Positions 36,525 through 45,749 of a stretch of 64,000 nucleotides of DNA are shown one piece after another. Source of the DNA: Saccharobesus litoralis. Its GTDB lineage: Bacteria > Pseudomonadota > Gammaproteobacteria > Enterobacterales > Alteromonadaceae. The notes below the pieces were generated by a model that had not been told where the DNA came from, did no database searches, and worked only from the letters and a program-made list of their open reading frames with translations. A program made the translations under genes and the position numbers. The DNA is taken from the NCBI RefSeq assembly GCF_003063625.1, contig NZ_CP026605.1, positions 62,001 through 126,000 of the forward strand, given 5' to 3'. The stretch's first letter is position 1. The number at the start of each line of letters is the position of its first letter.

Positions 36525-39500
36525 ATGAAAGCCCAAACTCTGTTTAGGTATTCAATCAACGCCGCGGCAGTCGCCACAGCACTTTATGCAAATGCAACCA
36601 TGGCTAATGGTTTCCACACGCAAAATGGTGGAACAACCGGCGGACAAGGTGGCAACACTGTATACGCAACAACAGGTACACAAATTCACGAAGCGCTATG
36701 TAATCGCGCCTCTAGTGACACACCCATAATTATCCAAGTTGAAGGCACAATTAACCACGGCAACACTAGCAAAGTGTCTGGTGATAGCTGTAATACTGCC
36801 GATGGGGTTATTGAACTTAAAGAAATAAGCAATGTTAGCCTAATAGGAGTTGGCGACGGTGCATTGTTTGATGAATTAGGTATTCATATCCGTAATTCAT
36901 CCAACATCATTATTCGTAATGTACATGTACGCAATGTTAAAAAGTCGGGTTCTCCTACCTCAAATGGTGGTGATGCGATTGGCATGGAATCGAATGTATC
37001 GAACGTTTGGGTTGACCACGTAACTTTAGAAGCGCAAGGTGGCGAGTCTGACGGTTATGATGCCCTATTCGATATGAAAGCCGACACAAAATATGTCACG
37101 CTATCGTATAGTATTTTACGCAATTCGGGTCGTGGTGGCCTAGTGGGTTCCAGCTCAAGCGATACAGAAAATGGTCCAGTCACTTATCACCATAACGTTT
37201 ATGAAAATATCGATTCACGTGCGCCATTAATGCGTGGGCGTATTGGTCATAGCTATAACAACTATTTTAACGGCATCAACAAGTCGGGTATTAATGTTCG
37301 CGTTGGTGGCGAAATGAAAGTAGAAAATAACTACTTTACCAACGCTAAAGATCCATTAGGTACGTTCTACACCAATGACATGGGTTATTGGGATGTCAGC
37401 GGCAACACATTTACCGACAGCGTTGTCTGGACTGCTGACGCCGACGATAACCACCCAGCAGGTCCAAACGTAGTTTCCACTACCTCAGTTAACATTCCTT
37501 ATGGCTACAGTTTAGATGGTGCCGATTGTTTACCTAATATGTTAAGCAGCATTGCGGGGGCAAACACAGGTTTAGCGGTATCTGACGGTTCATGTACTAT
37601 TACCAACCCAGAGCCAGTACCTGATCCGGACCCGACGCCAGACCCTGATCCAACACCGGATCCAGATCCCGTACCAGCACCTGACGGCGATGAAGTATTA
37701 AATATTACTGAATCGGGCACTTCGAGTGATTTCTTTACTATTTCAGGCAACCTTTCATCGTCAAAAGGCACGGTTAACTATAATGGTTTAACCTTAACGC
37801 AAGCGTTGAAAATTGAATCTAGCACCTCAATCACCTTTAACTCAGTTGAAGACGGTCAATTGGTACTTGTATTCAACGATGGTCAAGGCGGCAACATTAA
37901 AATCAATGGTACTAACCACGCTGTTTCTAACGGATTGTTGACGGTTGATTTACCCGCAGGCAGTCATTCGATCACCAAAGGTGACACGATGAACCTGTAT
38001 TATATGAGCCTAGCTTACGCTAACAGCGAGCCTGCGCCAGAGCCAACTCCAGATCCTGAACCAGTACCTGATACAGGTGAAGTAGCAGCAGCAACGAGTA
38101 TCAATGCTAGCGATGTGACGGTAACTTGGTCTACAACTGATATTGCCAATATCTCTGGCCAACAAATCTATCGCGATACTGATGCCGATTTAAATGGTCG
38201 TGTAAGAATTGCTTCAGGTGTAACGGGTAACTCATTCACCGACTATGGTGTTGCAGATGGTACATATTACTACTCCGTGAAAATTACCGGTAACGATGGT
38301 AATACCTATAACTCTAGCGCGGTACAGGCTAACGTTATCACTTCAGTCTCTAGTTTAACTATTGAAGAAAACGCCAATGGCTTTTGTTCGGTCGAAGGCA
38401 GCATTGACAACAACCACAGTGGTTATACCGGTGTAGGTTTTGCTAATACCGACAATGCAACAGGTACTGGTATTAACTATGCTATTACCGTACCTTCTGC
38501 TGGCGAATACCAACTTAGTGCGCGTTACGCAAATGGTGCGACAGATGATCGCCCTGCTGCCATCATAGTCAACGACACTTTAGAAGGAAACCTATCACTA
38601 CCCGCTTCTGGTGCATGGGCAAACTTCACTGATTCTAGCCAAGTTAGCGTTAGTTTAAGTGCAGGTTTAAACTTTGTACGTTTACAAGCCACAGGTTCTG
38701 CTGGCTTAGCTAACATTGATAGCTTAAGCCTTGTTGGCGCAGCCCCTGAAGCAGGTGACTGTAACGGCCAAGTTGGTGATGGTTCTCCTGAGCCAACTCC
38801 TGAACCTGAGCCAACTCCTGAACCTGAGCCTACACCTGATCCGGAACCAACTCCCGATCCGGAACCAACACCAGATCCTGAACCAACGCCTGATCCAGAT
38901 ACAAGTAACGAAGTGCTAAACTTCACTGAATCAGGATCATCAAGCAGTTTCTACAGCGTATCGGGTAACCTTTCATCTTCCAAAGGTACAGTTAACTACA
39001 ACGGCTTAACCTTAACTCAAGCGCTAAAAATGGAATCAAGCACCTCTATCACTTTCACCTCTGTTGCCGAAGGTGAATTGGTGCTGGTTTTCAATGATGG
39101 TGAGAGTGGTAACGTCAAAATTGATGGTACGAACTACGCGGTATCAAATGGCGTACTTTCCGTACAACTATCGGCCGGTAACCACACCATTACTAAAGGT
39201 GATGTCATGAATTTATTCTACATTAGCCTTGGTAATAATGGAGGCAGTGAGCCAAGTGAACCAGTTGAACCTACCGATCCGGTTGAGCCGACTGATCCTG
39301 TAACGCCTCCGACTTCTGGCGGCGGCACTGAAGTGGTATACCCAGATGCAGATTGTGCAGAGCTTATTAATAACGACAATATCAACTGGCGCGAATCTTC
39401 ACTGCAAACTGATCAAGAAATTGTAGAATGTTTGGCGAACTCGTTAGGTAAACCTGTTGGCTACGGTGAAAATGCCACCGGTGGATATAACCCAGCGGGC

Positions 39501-40730
39501 GGATCTAACCTTGTCGTGATCACTAACGATAAGCCTGAAGATCAAATTCTTGCTGCTATTTCATCTGCACAACACAACTGGATTGTGTTTGATAAAGATG
39601 ACTTTGCCAATGAATACGCATTAATGATGTATCGCCCTTATTGTAGCAATAGCGCATTAACGGATGCATTAGGTGTGGATGAAGCCACTTGTCGTGACCC
39701 ATATGCTTGGTGTTCGGCTAAAGGTGTATCAAGCGCAAGCTGTTTATTGACCTTCTTTAATGATGAGTTAAATGATAAAAACTTGCCAATCCGCAACTAT
39801 TTGATCGACAGCAACACGACGATTGATGGCCGTGGCGCTAACGCCACTTTCACTTTCAATGGTTTTAAAATTGGTGCTGATTCAAGTGGTGTTTCGACTC
39901 ACCAGTCTGAAAATGTGATTATCACTAACAACAAGTTTGTCGGTGTTGGTCATACCGAAGACCACAACTTAGACCCTGATATGATCCGCTCAACCGGCGA
40001 GTCACACGATATCTGGATCCATCAAAACACCTTTGATACTACGGGTGACTCGGCATTTGACGTTAAAGTGGGTGCCTACGACATCACAGTATCATTTAAC
40101 AAGCTAGTTAACGTTAAGCGTGCTGCATTGCATGGTTCAAGCGACAGCCGTACCATCAACTCGCAAATCACAACGTCAATTCACAACAACTTATTTGTTA
40201 CCACAGACGAAAACTTTGGTGCTAGCTCATACAACACCATGCGTCGCGTACCATTATTACGTCGTGGTTCTACCCATATGTTCAACAACGTTTTTTACGG
40301 CTATCGTAAAGATTTAATGAGTGTACGTGTAGGTGGTAGTGCATTAGTTGAAGACAACTTATTCATGAACCCAGTTAACAACTCAAAAGGTGATGATTTA
40401 GCCGATTGGGCTGACGCAATTTTAGGTGACGTAGTAAGAGACGGTAGCCTAGAAGTGACCAATAGCTATGTTTATGAATCAAACGCAAATTGTACACCGT
40501 CTGGCGCATCAGCTTCGGTTGATATTAATGTCGGCAGTGTGCGTAACATGTTTGGCGAGTATGGCTCAGCTTCACAAGATACCATCAATGCCAACTTGAT
40601 CAGTGTCGGCAGTGACTTACGTAACTATGTTATGGCAACAGCCGGTAAAGGTGGCTTAACACCTTGGGTATCAACCTATACTCAAGGTTACGGCAACATC
40701 ATTGCGGCAGCACCTACGAGCTGTCAGTAA
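36525..40730 (+). CDS. Two-headed secreted pectate lyase: PL1 - CBM77-like - Fn3-like - CBM35-like - CBM77-like - PL1
   Basis: 1401 residues with a signal peptide (cleavage near ANATMA). Residues about 28-340: PL1 right-handed beta-helix (NVWVDHVTLEAQGG, then SRAPLMRGRIGHSYNNYF, with the catalytic-type Arg). About 365-385: Asp-Pro linker. About 387-498: CBM77-like pectin-binding module (NGLTLTQALKIESSTSITF). About 518-605: Fn3-like domain (QQIYRDTDADLNGRVRIASGV). About 608-742: CBM35/6-like domain. About 752-792: Pro-Glu linker. About 793-903: second CBM77-like copy. About 938-1401: second PL1-type beta-helix (SHDIWIHQNTF, RRVPLLRRGSTHMFNNVFYG). It would release unsaturated oligogalacturonides outside the cell. 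SD AAGGTG fits the ATG. Confidence 0.9.
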   Translation: MKAQTLFRYSINAAAVATALYANATMANGFHTQNGGTTGGQGGNTVYATTGTQIHEALCNRASSDTPIIIQVEGTINHGNTSKVSGDSCNTADGVIELKEISNVSLIGVGDGALFDELGIHIRNSSNIIIRNVHVRNVKKSGSPTSNGGDAIGMESNVSNVWVDHVTLEAQGGESDGYDALFDMKADTKYVTLSYSILRNSGRGGLVGSSSSDTENGPVTYHHNVYENIDSRAPLMRGRIGHSYNNYFNGINKSGINVRVGGEMKVENNYFTNAKDPLGTFYTNDMGYWDVSGNTFTDSVVWTADADDNHPAGPNVVSTTSVNIPYGYSLDGADCLPNMLSSIAGANTGLAVSDGSCTITNPEPVPDPDPTPDPDPTPDPDPVPAPDGDEVLNITESGTSSDFFTISGNLSSSKGTVNYNGLTLTQALKIESSTSITFNSVEDGQLVLVFNDGQGGNIKINGTNHAVSNGLLTVDLPAGSHSITKGDTMNLYYMSLAYANSEPAPEPTPDPEPVPDTGEVAAATSINASDVTVTWSTTDIANISGQQIYRDTDADLNGRVRIASGVTGNSFTDYGVADGTYYYSVKITGNDGNTYNSSAVQANVITSVSSLTIEENANGFCSVEGSIDNNHSGYTGVGFANTDNATGTGINYAITVPSAGEYQLSARYANGATDDRPAAIIVNDTLEGNLSLPASGAWANFTDSSQVSVSLSAGLNFVRLQATGSAGLANIDSLSLVGAAPEAGDCNGQVGDGSPEPTPEPEPTPEPEPTPDPEPTPDPEPTPDPEPTPDPDTSNEVLNFTESGSSSSFYSVSGNLSSSKGTVNYNGLTLTQALKMESSTSITFTSVAEGELVLVFNDGESGNVKIDGTNYAVSNGVLSVQLSAGNHTITKGDVMNLFYISLGNNGGSEPSEPVEPTDPVEPTDPVTPPTSGGGTEVVYPDADCAELINNDNINWRESSLQTDQEIVECLANSLGKPVGYGENATGGYNPAGGSNLVVITNDKPEDQILAAISSAQHNWIVFDKDDFANEYALMMYRPYCSNSALTDALGVDEATCRDPYAWCSAKGVSSASCLLTFFNDELNDKNLPIRNYLIDSNTTIDGRGANATFTFNGFKIGADSSGVSTHQSENVIITNNKFVGVGHTEDHNLDPDMIRSTGESHDIWIHQNTFDTTGDSAFDVKVGAYDITVSFNKLVNVKRAALHGSSDSRTINSQITTSIHNNLFVTTDENFGASSYNTMRRVPLLRRGSTHMFNNVFYGYRKDLMSVRVGGSALVEDNLFMNPVNNSKGDDLADWADAILGDVVRDGSLEVTNSYVYESNANCTPSGASASVDINVGSVRNMFGEYGSASQDTINANLISVGSDLRNYVMATAGKGGLTPWVSTYTQGYGNIIAAAPTSCQ

Positions 40731-41110
40731 ATTTAACTAAAAAATAAATAATATAAACAGGGTTTTAGGCTCAATTTCGCAATGAAATTGGCCTATGGCC
40801 CTGACACCTATTCACATCCCCTTTTCCACCCCATATTTACCAATATAAGAACGACAGCCCAAGACGACCATCCTTTTTCTATAAGTTGGGAAAAAGCGAC
40901 TCATACTGCAAAACTAAAATGATGATAGGTTGAGCTTGTTGTTATTAACAATATCAGTGGAAAAACGTGCAAAATTAAACACAGGCTCCATTGATAGGGC
41001 AAAATTTATTTCGGCTAGCACAAGGCTTGTCGATGTGAAATCGCCCCTACAAATTAGCAAGTGGTTATAAACTCAACCGCTCACAACGATTATGCCGATG
41101 AACTAGGCTT
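40731..41110. repeat. Intergenic region with an inverted E3 copy
   Basis: Positions about 40975-41085 match repeat E3 on the minus strand (GGGCAAAATTTATTTCGGC ... GTCGATGTGAAATCGCCCC). The remainder shows no gene. Confidence 0.5.
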
Positions 41111-41127
41111 AGTTTCACAGTGAAATC
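41111..41127. promoter_or_regulatory. Single ParB-like palindrome near the end of the TonB receptor gene
   Basis: AGTTTCACAGTGAAATC, 15 of 17 bases as in the parA-upstream palindromes. It lies 20 bp after the receptor stop codon. It could be a secondary ParB site or simply a hairpin. Confidence 0.45.
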
Positions 41128-41146
41128 AAGCTTTTCAAGTTCAAGG

Positions 41147-43171
41147 TTAAAACTTAAATTTAGCCGACAGTGAAACGTTACGCCGATTACCAGGTGAGCC
41201 AGCTAATCGATCAAAGTAAGCTGGCATGGTATTGGTACGATTAAATACATTACGAATTGCCGCGCTGACTTCCACTTTTTCGCCAACCCAACCGGTCATC
41301 AAATCGACCCGTATAAAATCAATATTTTGTTCAGGTTGGGGATTTGCAAACGCTGGCGTACTATCCGTATTCCTATGCTGATAACGCAATAAAACATGGC
41401 TGCGCCATTGTGGATTGAAATAATACCCCAAACCAAGGTTAACTAACCAATCAGGAAACGCTCGGTATTCTTCATTGGTTTCGGTGTTTTTACTAACGAT
41501 ATACGAGGCATTTGCCTCAATATCGAATTGTTGCCAATTGACCTTAGACTCTAGCTCCAGCCCCCATGCTTGATTATGAGTGGCATTTTGAAACTGAAAG
41601 TCTTTACCATCAATTGCTTGCGCTAATCTCACACCGCGGATCGAATTTGTCCAACGATTACGAAAAACAGATAAAGAGGTTAAATGGTTTGTGTCTGTCA
41701 TTTGCCAAACCAATTCTAAGTTCGTTAACTGCTCTGGTTTCACTTGGCTATTTTCCGCCACACTACCAGAGCCGTAAATCTCGTAACTCGTCGGTTTACG
41801 ATAAGAGCGGCTAAATAACACTTTGACTAAATGGTTCGTGTTTAACGGCTGAAAAAAACCAAGACGCGGACTCAATTGTGTGCCAAAGCCGGAAATTTCA
41901 TCCACTCGCGCGCTATATGCAATATGACTCGCTTGATTTAACCTAGCACTAAAAAACCAACTGCCATCAACAATCAAACTATGCACATCATTGCTGACAC
42001 CATGTTGGGCTAAGCGATTAATAACCAATTGGTCATTTGGAAATATTCGATGGCCGTCACTTAAATCGTTTTTCGCTGCATGATACTCGTAACCCAATGC
42101 GACTTTATGTTGGTTGCTGGGAGTATAACGATTAACCAACTGTAAACCCCAATTATGCTCTTGCCGATAGCCGTGAGTCGCGTACCCGATAAAATCTATG
42201 TCTCGAAAATCCATTTTTTCAACATCATGATATTGCCAATAATAACCTGAAAAAGAAATTTCATTTTGCGCATTCACATAATGGTTTAAGCCAAGTCGCA
42301 CCAAATCTAGTTGTGCCGAATAATCGCTCCAATCTTTGTCTTGCATGGTGTCAGCACCAAGTTGCCGCCCTAGTCCCTGCAATTGCTGGGCATCTAAGTC
42401 CAATGAATAAGCCAAACCGTTAATCGAAGTATTAGATGAGTATTGATAAGTGTACTTAAGCAGTAAATTATGATTATCGAGTTGATTCCGCCGAGCTGAA
42501 AAAGCCAGTTGTTGGCTATCTGTATCAAAATAAGGATATCTCAGGTTTTGATCACCAATCACCCGTTCACTTGCAGCCAAAGTCAGTTGATGATTACCTT
42601 GACTCATATGAGCATTTAATGACATAAGCGAATAGTCTTCTTGACCAATATCAAAAGTGACAGATGCGCCAGTATCACCATGTGCTAAGGTATTTAATGC
42701 AACAACACCATGAAAAGCATCGGGGCCATGTAATGCCGAGCCTGGACCGCGGATCATTTCCACACTCTCTAATGTGGTCAAATCAAAGCCATCTATCGCC
42801 TGCATCCCTGTGCCAAAGCGCTGAACGTTAATAGGCACACCGTCAATTAAGGTGGCAACACCAGAGTCAATTGAATAATTAAAGTACCCCCTTACCGCGA
42901 CGACTCGTGATTTTCCGTGTGCTTGGGGAGCCACCGTTGCTGGCAATGTATTGAGTAGCTCACCAACATTGCGCACCCCCATTTGTTGCCATTGATGTTG
43001 CTGGCGCACAGAAACACTACTGGCACTTTCAGTATAAGATTGTTTGAAGAAAGACGTACTAGTCACCGATACATCTAATAATTGCTCAATTGATAACGCG
43101 TAAATATCGTCAATTGACCAAGCGTTAAACGTGGTGAAAATAAAAAAACAACTTAACCAACGCGCCAACAT
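41147..43171 (-). CDS. TonB-dependent receptor (shorter, vitamin/siderophore-like type)
   Basis: 674 residues from the ATG at 43171, which has GGAG 9 bp upstream; an in-frame TTG at 43192 lacks such support. Signal peptide (MLARWLSCFFIFTTFNAWS), plug with SIEQLLDVSVTSTSF, GVRNVGELLNTLPATVAPQ, VAVRGYF and VEMIRGPGSALHGPDAFHGVV, then a 22-strand-type barrel ending NRRNVSLSAKFKF. The form resembles receptors of the BtuB/FecA style rather than the 900-residue oligosaccharide receptor at 13-16 kb. Substrate is unknown; oligogalacturonide or iron chelates are both possible, given the pectin genes and the FbpA-type binding protein. Confidence 0.87.
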   Translation of the reverse strand: MLARWLSCFFIFTTFNAWSIDDIYALSIEQLLDVSVTSTSFFKQSYTESASSVSVRQQHQWQQMGVRNVGELLNTLPATVAPQAHGKSRVVAVRGYFNYSIDSGVATLIDGVPINVQRFGTGMQAIDGFDLTTLESVEMIRGPGSALHGPDAFHGVVALNTLAHGDTGASVTFDIGQEDYSLMSLNAHMSQGNHQLTLAASERVIGDQNLRYPYFDTDSQQLAFSARRNQLDNHNLLLKYTYQYSSNTSINGLAYSLDLDAQQLQGLGRQLGADTMQDKDWSDYSAQLDLVRLGLNHYVNAQNEISFSGYYWQYHDVEKMDFRDIDFIGYATHGYRQEHNWGLQLVNRYTPSNQHKVALGYEYHAAKNDLSDGHRIFPNDQLVINRLAQHGVSNDVHSLIVDGSWFFSARLNQASHIAYSARVDEISGFGTQLSPRLGFFQPLNTNHLVKVLFSRSYRKPTSYEIYGSGSVAENSQVKPEQLTNLELVWQMTDTNHLTSLSVFRNRWTNSIRGVRLAQAIDGKDFQFQNATHNQAWGLELESKVNWQQFDIEANASYIVSKNTETNEEYRAFPDWLVNLGLGYYFNPQWRSHVLLRYQHRNTDSTPAFANPQPEQNIDFIRVDLMTGWVGEKVEVSAAIRNVFNRTNTMPAYFDRLAGSPGNRRNVSLSAKFKF

Positions 43172-43345
43172 ACTACATACTCCAATCAGCAAGAGTAGAC
43201 CCTACTAATCATAGTCGGCAATTTCGGCAATGCGAATTCACTTTACATCGTCACAGTGATCGGTTTTGAGATTAAGATAGACTTTACTCTAACTTATCAA
43301 CGCGCTTTTGTGCTCACTTGTAATTTCCCTTATCTCAACCTATTA

Positions 43346-43361
43346 TTGCTACCGGTAGCAT
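43346..43361. promoter_or_regulatory. Pectin-regulon palindrome, site 5
   Basis: TTGCTACCGGTAGCAT between the divergent TonB receptor and LamG lipoprotein genes, 56 bp before the latter's start. Confidence 0.78.
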
Positions 43362-43416
43362 TTTTAAAGTGATGATAATAATTTAAGTTAATGAAAAAAG
43401 GAAATTAGTCAGTCAG

Positions 43417-44139
43417 ATGAATAATAAAATTAAACTCGGCTACAGCATGATTACCCTAGTAATAGGTTTAATCACCAGTTCATGCGCCAATTTTGCCGAG
43501 CAAGCAAATTCACATGTCATTAATTCTGAGGCGTATTATGTTGAAGATTGGAACTTAACTACAGCCACGTTTAATAAACAATTAAACATCGCTGTTGAAG
43601 GTCAACCCTTGGTTATTGATACCCCTGTTGGCACAGCACTGCAGTTTGATGGTAATGACGATAGACTCGTGGTCGAAAACAACCCTATTATCGATGCTAA
43701 AGAATTCACAATCGAAGCCATTGTTCACCCTAATAACGCTTACCCATTAAATAATGCGCCAAGGTTTTTACACATAGAAAGTCCAGAAAACCCAGATCGT
43801 AGAGTCACCATGGAGATGAGATTAAATCAGCACCAAGAGTGGTATTTAGATGCGTTTATCAAATCGGAAGACGGCAAACTCACCTTGGTCAATGAAACCT
43901 TAGTGCATCCTGTCAATCAATGGTTTCATGTTGCAATTACTTACAAAAACCAGCAATTTACTACTTATGTCAACGGCAACAAAGAATTGGAAGGCATTAT
44001 AACCTACAAACCCATTGCTAAATCTGCGCAAACTTCAATTGGCGCAAGATTAAATTCAATACATTGGTTTGATGGGGCGATAGCGAAAATTCGTTTTACC
44101 CATAAAGCCATCGACCCAACAGAGTTTATCAACCATTAG
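43417..44139 (+). CDS. LamG/concanavalin A-like domain lipoprotein
   Basis: 240 residues with a lipoprotein signal (LITSSCANF). Residues about 60-235 form a laminin G-like jelly roll: LQFDGNDDRLVVENNP, FTIEAIVHPN, WFHVAITYKNQQFTTYVNG, SIGARLNSIHWFDGAIAKIRF. No catalytic residues are evident; it probably binds pectin at the cell surface or supports a neighbouring enzyme. A regulon palindrome lies just upstream. It converges with the cytochrome b561 gene over a G5/C4 hairpin. Confidence 0.8.
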   Translation: MNNKIKLGYSMITLVIGLITSSCANFAEQANSHVINSEAYYVEDWNLTTATFNKQLNIAVEGQPLVIDTPVGTALQFDGNDDRLVVENNPIIDAKEFTIEAIVHPNNAYPLNNAPRFLHIESPENPDRRVTMEMRLNQHQEWYLDAFIKSEDGKLTLVNETLVHPVNQWFHVAITYKNQQFTTYVNGNKELEGIITYKPIAKSAQTSIGARLNSIHWFDGAIAKIRFTHKAIDPTEFINH

Positions 44140-44152
44140 GGGGCTCTGCCCC
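44139..44152. terminator. Hairpin between convergent genes
   Basis: GGGGG-CTCTG-CCCC overlapping the LamG stop. It is the only structure in the 19-bp gap to the cytochrome b561 gene and can act on both strands. Confidence 0.45.
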
Positions 44153-44158
44153 AATAGA

Positions 44159-44872
44159 TTAAGCTAGCCAAATAAGACTGGAAAAGGTCAATGTAACTAC
44201 CAATAAAACGGCCAAAGCTAATTTTAGTTTAGAAGAGGGTATACCTGTTACTTTGTGCTCTGTATACACATTAAGCAACTTTCTACCCGTTATCATGGCG
44301 TTAACTAACTTTTCTCCTTTTAACACTCTGTGTAATAGCACTGCAAGTATGTGCAGCACTACAGCGGCCACTATCCAATAAAACACTTGCCTGTGGAGTG
44401 AGGTCAACTGCAGACTTAGATCCTCATTTATGTACAGATAAAAAGGCCCTACATTAAACACTTCATCATTGGCAAAAAGCCCGGTAATGGATTGCATGAG
44501 TAACCCACCCAGTAAAAAAACAACCATCAAGGCCCCTAAAGGGTTATGACCAACATAGCTAGGGTTTTCTTTTTTCCCTAAAGTGCGTACGTAATTGTAT
44601 GTACTTTTAGGCCCTTTAATAAAATTAATAAAACGAGCATGCTGAGTACCCACAATGCCCCAAATCATGCGAAACATCACTAGTACACAAACACTGTAGC
44701 CTGACCAAATATGATATTCATAGTAGTCATATCCTAATAAATGGGTGGCATAGGCAATTATCATCATGACAACCAGCAGCCAATGAGTGACCCGAACAGG
44801 TAGATCCCAAACCAATACACCGCGAGGTTCAATTTTATTGGCTTTACTATGTTGAGCTTGTTGACATTGCAT
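44159..44872 (-). CDS. Cytochrome b561 family, di-heme membrane protein
   Basis: 237 residues from the ATG at 44872, which has GGAAGGGGG seven bases upstream; the longer frame to 44923 would overlap the cytochrome c' gene. Four to five membrane helices carry the expected histidines (VTHWLLVVMMIIAYATHLLG, YYEYHIWSGY, LTSLHRQVFYWI, VVLHILAVLLHRV). It resembles hydrogenase-type b561 subunits (WDLPVRVTHW), which link periplasmic c-type cytochromes to quinones. It is the last gene of the DUF1549-DUF1501-cytochrome run, 23 bp after a cytochrome c'. Confidence 0.88.
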   Translation of the reverse strand: MQCQQAQHSKANKIEPRGVLVWDLPVRVTHWLLVVMMIIAYATHLLGYDYYEYHIWSGYSVCVLVMFRMIWGIVGTQHARFINFIKGPKSTYNYVRTLGKKENPSYVGHNPLGALMVVFLLGGLLMQSITGLFANDEVFNVGPFYLYINEDLSLQLTSLHRQVFYWIVAAVVLHILAVLLHRVLKGEKLVNAMITGRKLLNVYTEHKVTGIPSSKLKLALAVLLVVTLTFSSLIWLA

Positions 44873-44895
44873 TGGCTTGCCCCCTTCCCGCTGGT

Positions 44896-45387
44896 TTATT
44901 TGACTTTGTATTGTTTGTGACATGCTTTGCAGTCTTTCGCTAATTGGCCCGTTGCCTGTCGAAAGCGCTTTTGCTCAAAGTTTTCAGCAGTGGCAACCAA
45001 GGCTAATTGTTGGGTATTACGCTGAAAATCTGTCAGCATTTCGTTAAACGCATTGGCTTCACGCCAAACGTTTTCTGTGGTTTTAGTATGTGGCTCACCC
45101 AGATTAGACACAGGATGAAAAGTCTCATTTAGCAGTTGACTAAAATAGGCTAAACGATTGGCATGCTTGGCAATTTCTTGCGGTGACGCCTCGACTTTAT
45201 TGCGCGCAACATCACCTAAAAATTTAAAATTACTTTGGATTAAAACAAAAACCGCTTGGCGTTCCTTTATCATACTTAAGCCAGCGAGTGACCGCGGCGA
45301 CTTGGCTTGACTAACACTCGCGACAAATAAAGCGGCCAAGCCCAAAGATAGATAAAAATAAGATGTAAAAAGATTAGTTTTTTTCAT
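44896..45387 (-). CDS. Cytochrome c' (periplasmic), copy nearer to b561
   Basis: 163 residues. Signal peptide, then a four-helix bundle with heme-binding CKACH six residues from the C-terminus, the usual cytochrome c' position. It is related to the 141-residue protein at 45750-46175. The intervening 362 bp contain an E2 element, so the two genes may once have been adjacent. Confidence 0.85.
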   Translation of the reverse strand: MKKTNLFTSYFYLSLGLAALFVASVSQAKSPRSLAGLSMIKERQAVFVLIQSNFKFLGDVARNKVEASPQEIAKHANRLAYFSQLLNETFHPVSNLGEPHTKTTENVWREANAFNEMLTDFQRNTQQLALVATAENFEQKRFRQATGQLAKDCKACHKQYKVK

Positions 45388-45480
45388 TGTTTGTTGTGTA
45401 TTTTTTATTGTTACAGCTGGCTTAAATGTTGTTATAAACCATCACGTAATAGTTAACCGGTTGTGATTTGTTGCCTTAAC

Positions 45481-45730
45481 CTAGTGCCTTTTCCTTGAGT
45501 CTGTTGTAGGTCGAGGCTCGCCTCGACAATGGTTATAGATATTAGGCAATATCGCCCCTAGAAACCAAGCCAGTAGCAGCTTTGCTGCTATTGTCGAAAT
45601 AAATTTCGACCTACATGGATGTAGGGAATGCCGTCAACTGTCTGGAACAGCGAACGGCGACCTACATTAGTTCAATTTTTTATTCTCGCTTAGCTTTGAA
45701 CTAATCATTTCTTTCTGGAAATAACACTAG
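45481..45730. repeat. Element E2 inserted in the cytochrome operon (250 bp)
   Basis: Left end CTAGTGCCTTTTCCTTGAG, right end (other strand) CTAGTGTTATTTCCAGAAAG. The interior carries GTAGGTCGAGGCTCGCCTCG and CTATTGTCGAAATAAATTTC. It separates two cytochrome c' genes on the same strand. Confidence 0.75.
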
Positions 45731-45749
45731 AACTCCAATACAAAAGTGC

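Noticed and set aside
38525-38926. 133-codon minus-strand frame with Gly-Ser repeats, and a similar one at 37505-37771
   Set aside because: They are the antisense of the Asp-Pro/Glu-Pro linkers and CBM coding regions of the pectate lyase.
39474-39489. GCCACCGGTGG inside the large pectate lyase gene, resembling the regulon palindrome
   Set aside because: It lies within coding sequence (NATGGYNP), lacks the outer bases of the motif and is not near any start, so it is probably chance.
40883-40893. AGTTGGGAAAA considered as a third Ter-like site
   Set aside because: It shares only GTTGGGAA with the other two and lacks the ATGTTG half.
44873-44923. Longer start for the cytochrome b561 gene
   Set aside because: It would overlap the cytochrome c' gene by 28 bp and lacks an SD, while the ATG at 44872 has GGAAGGGGG.
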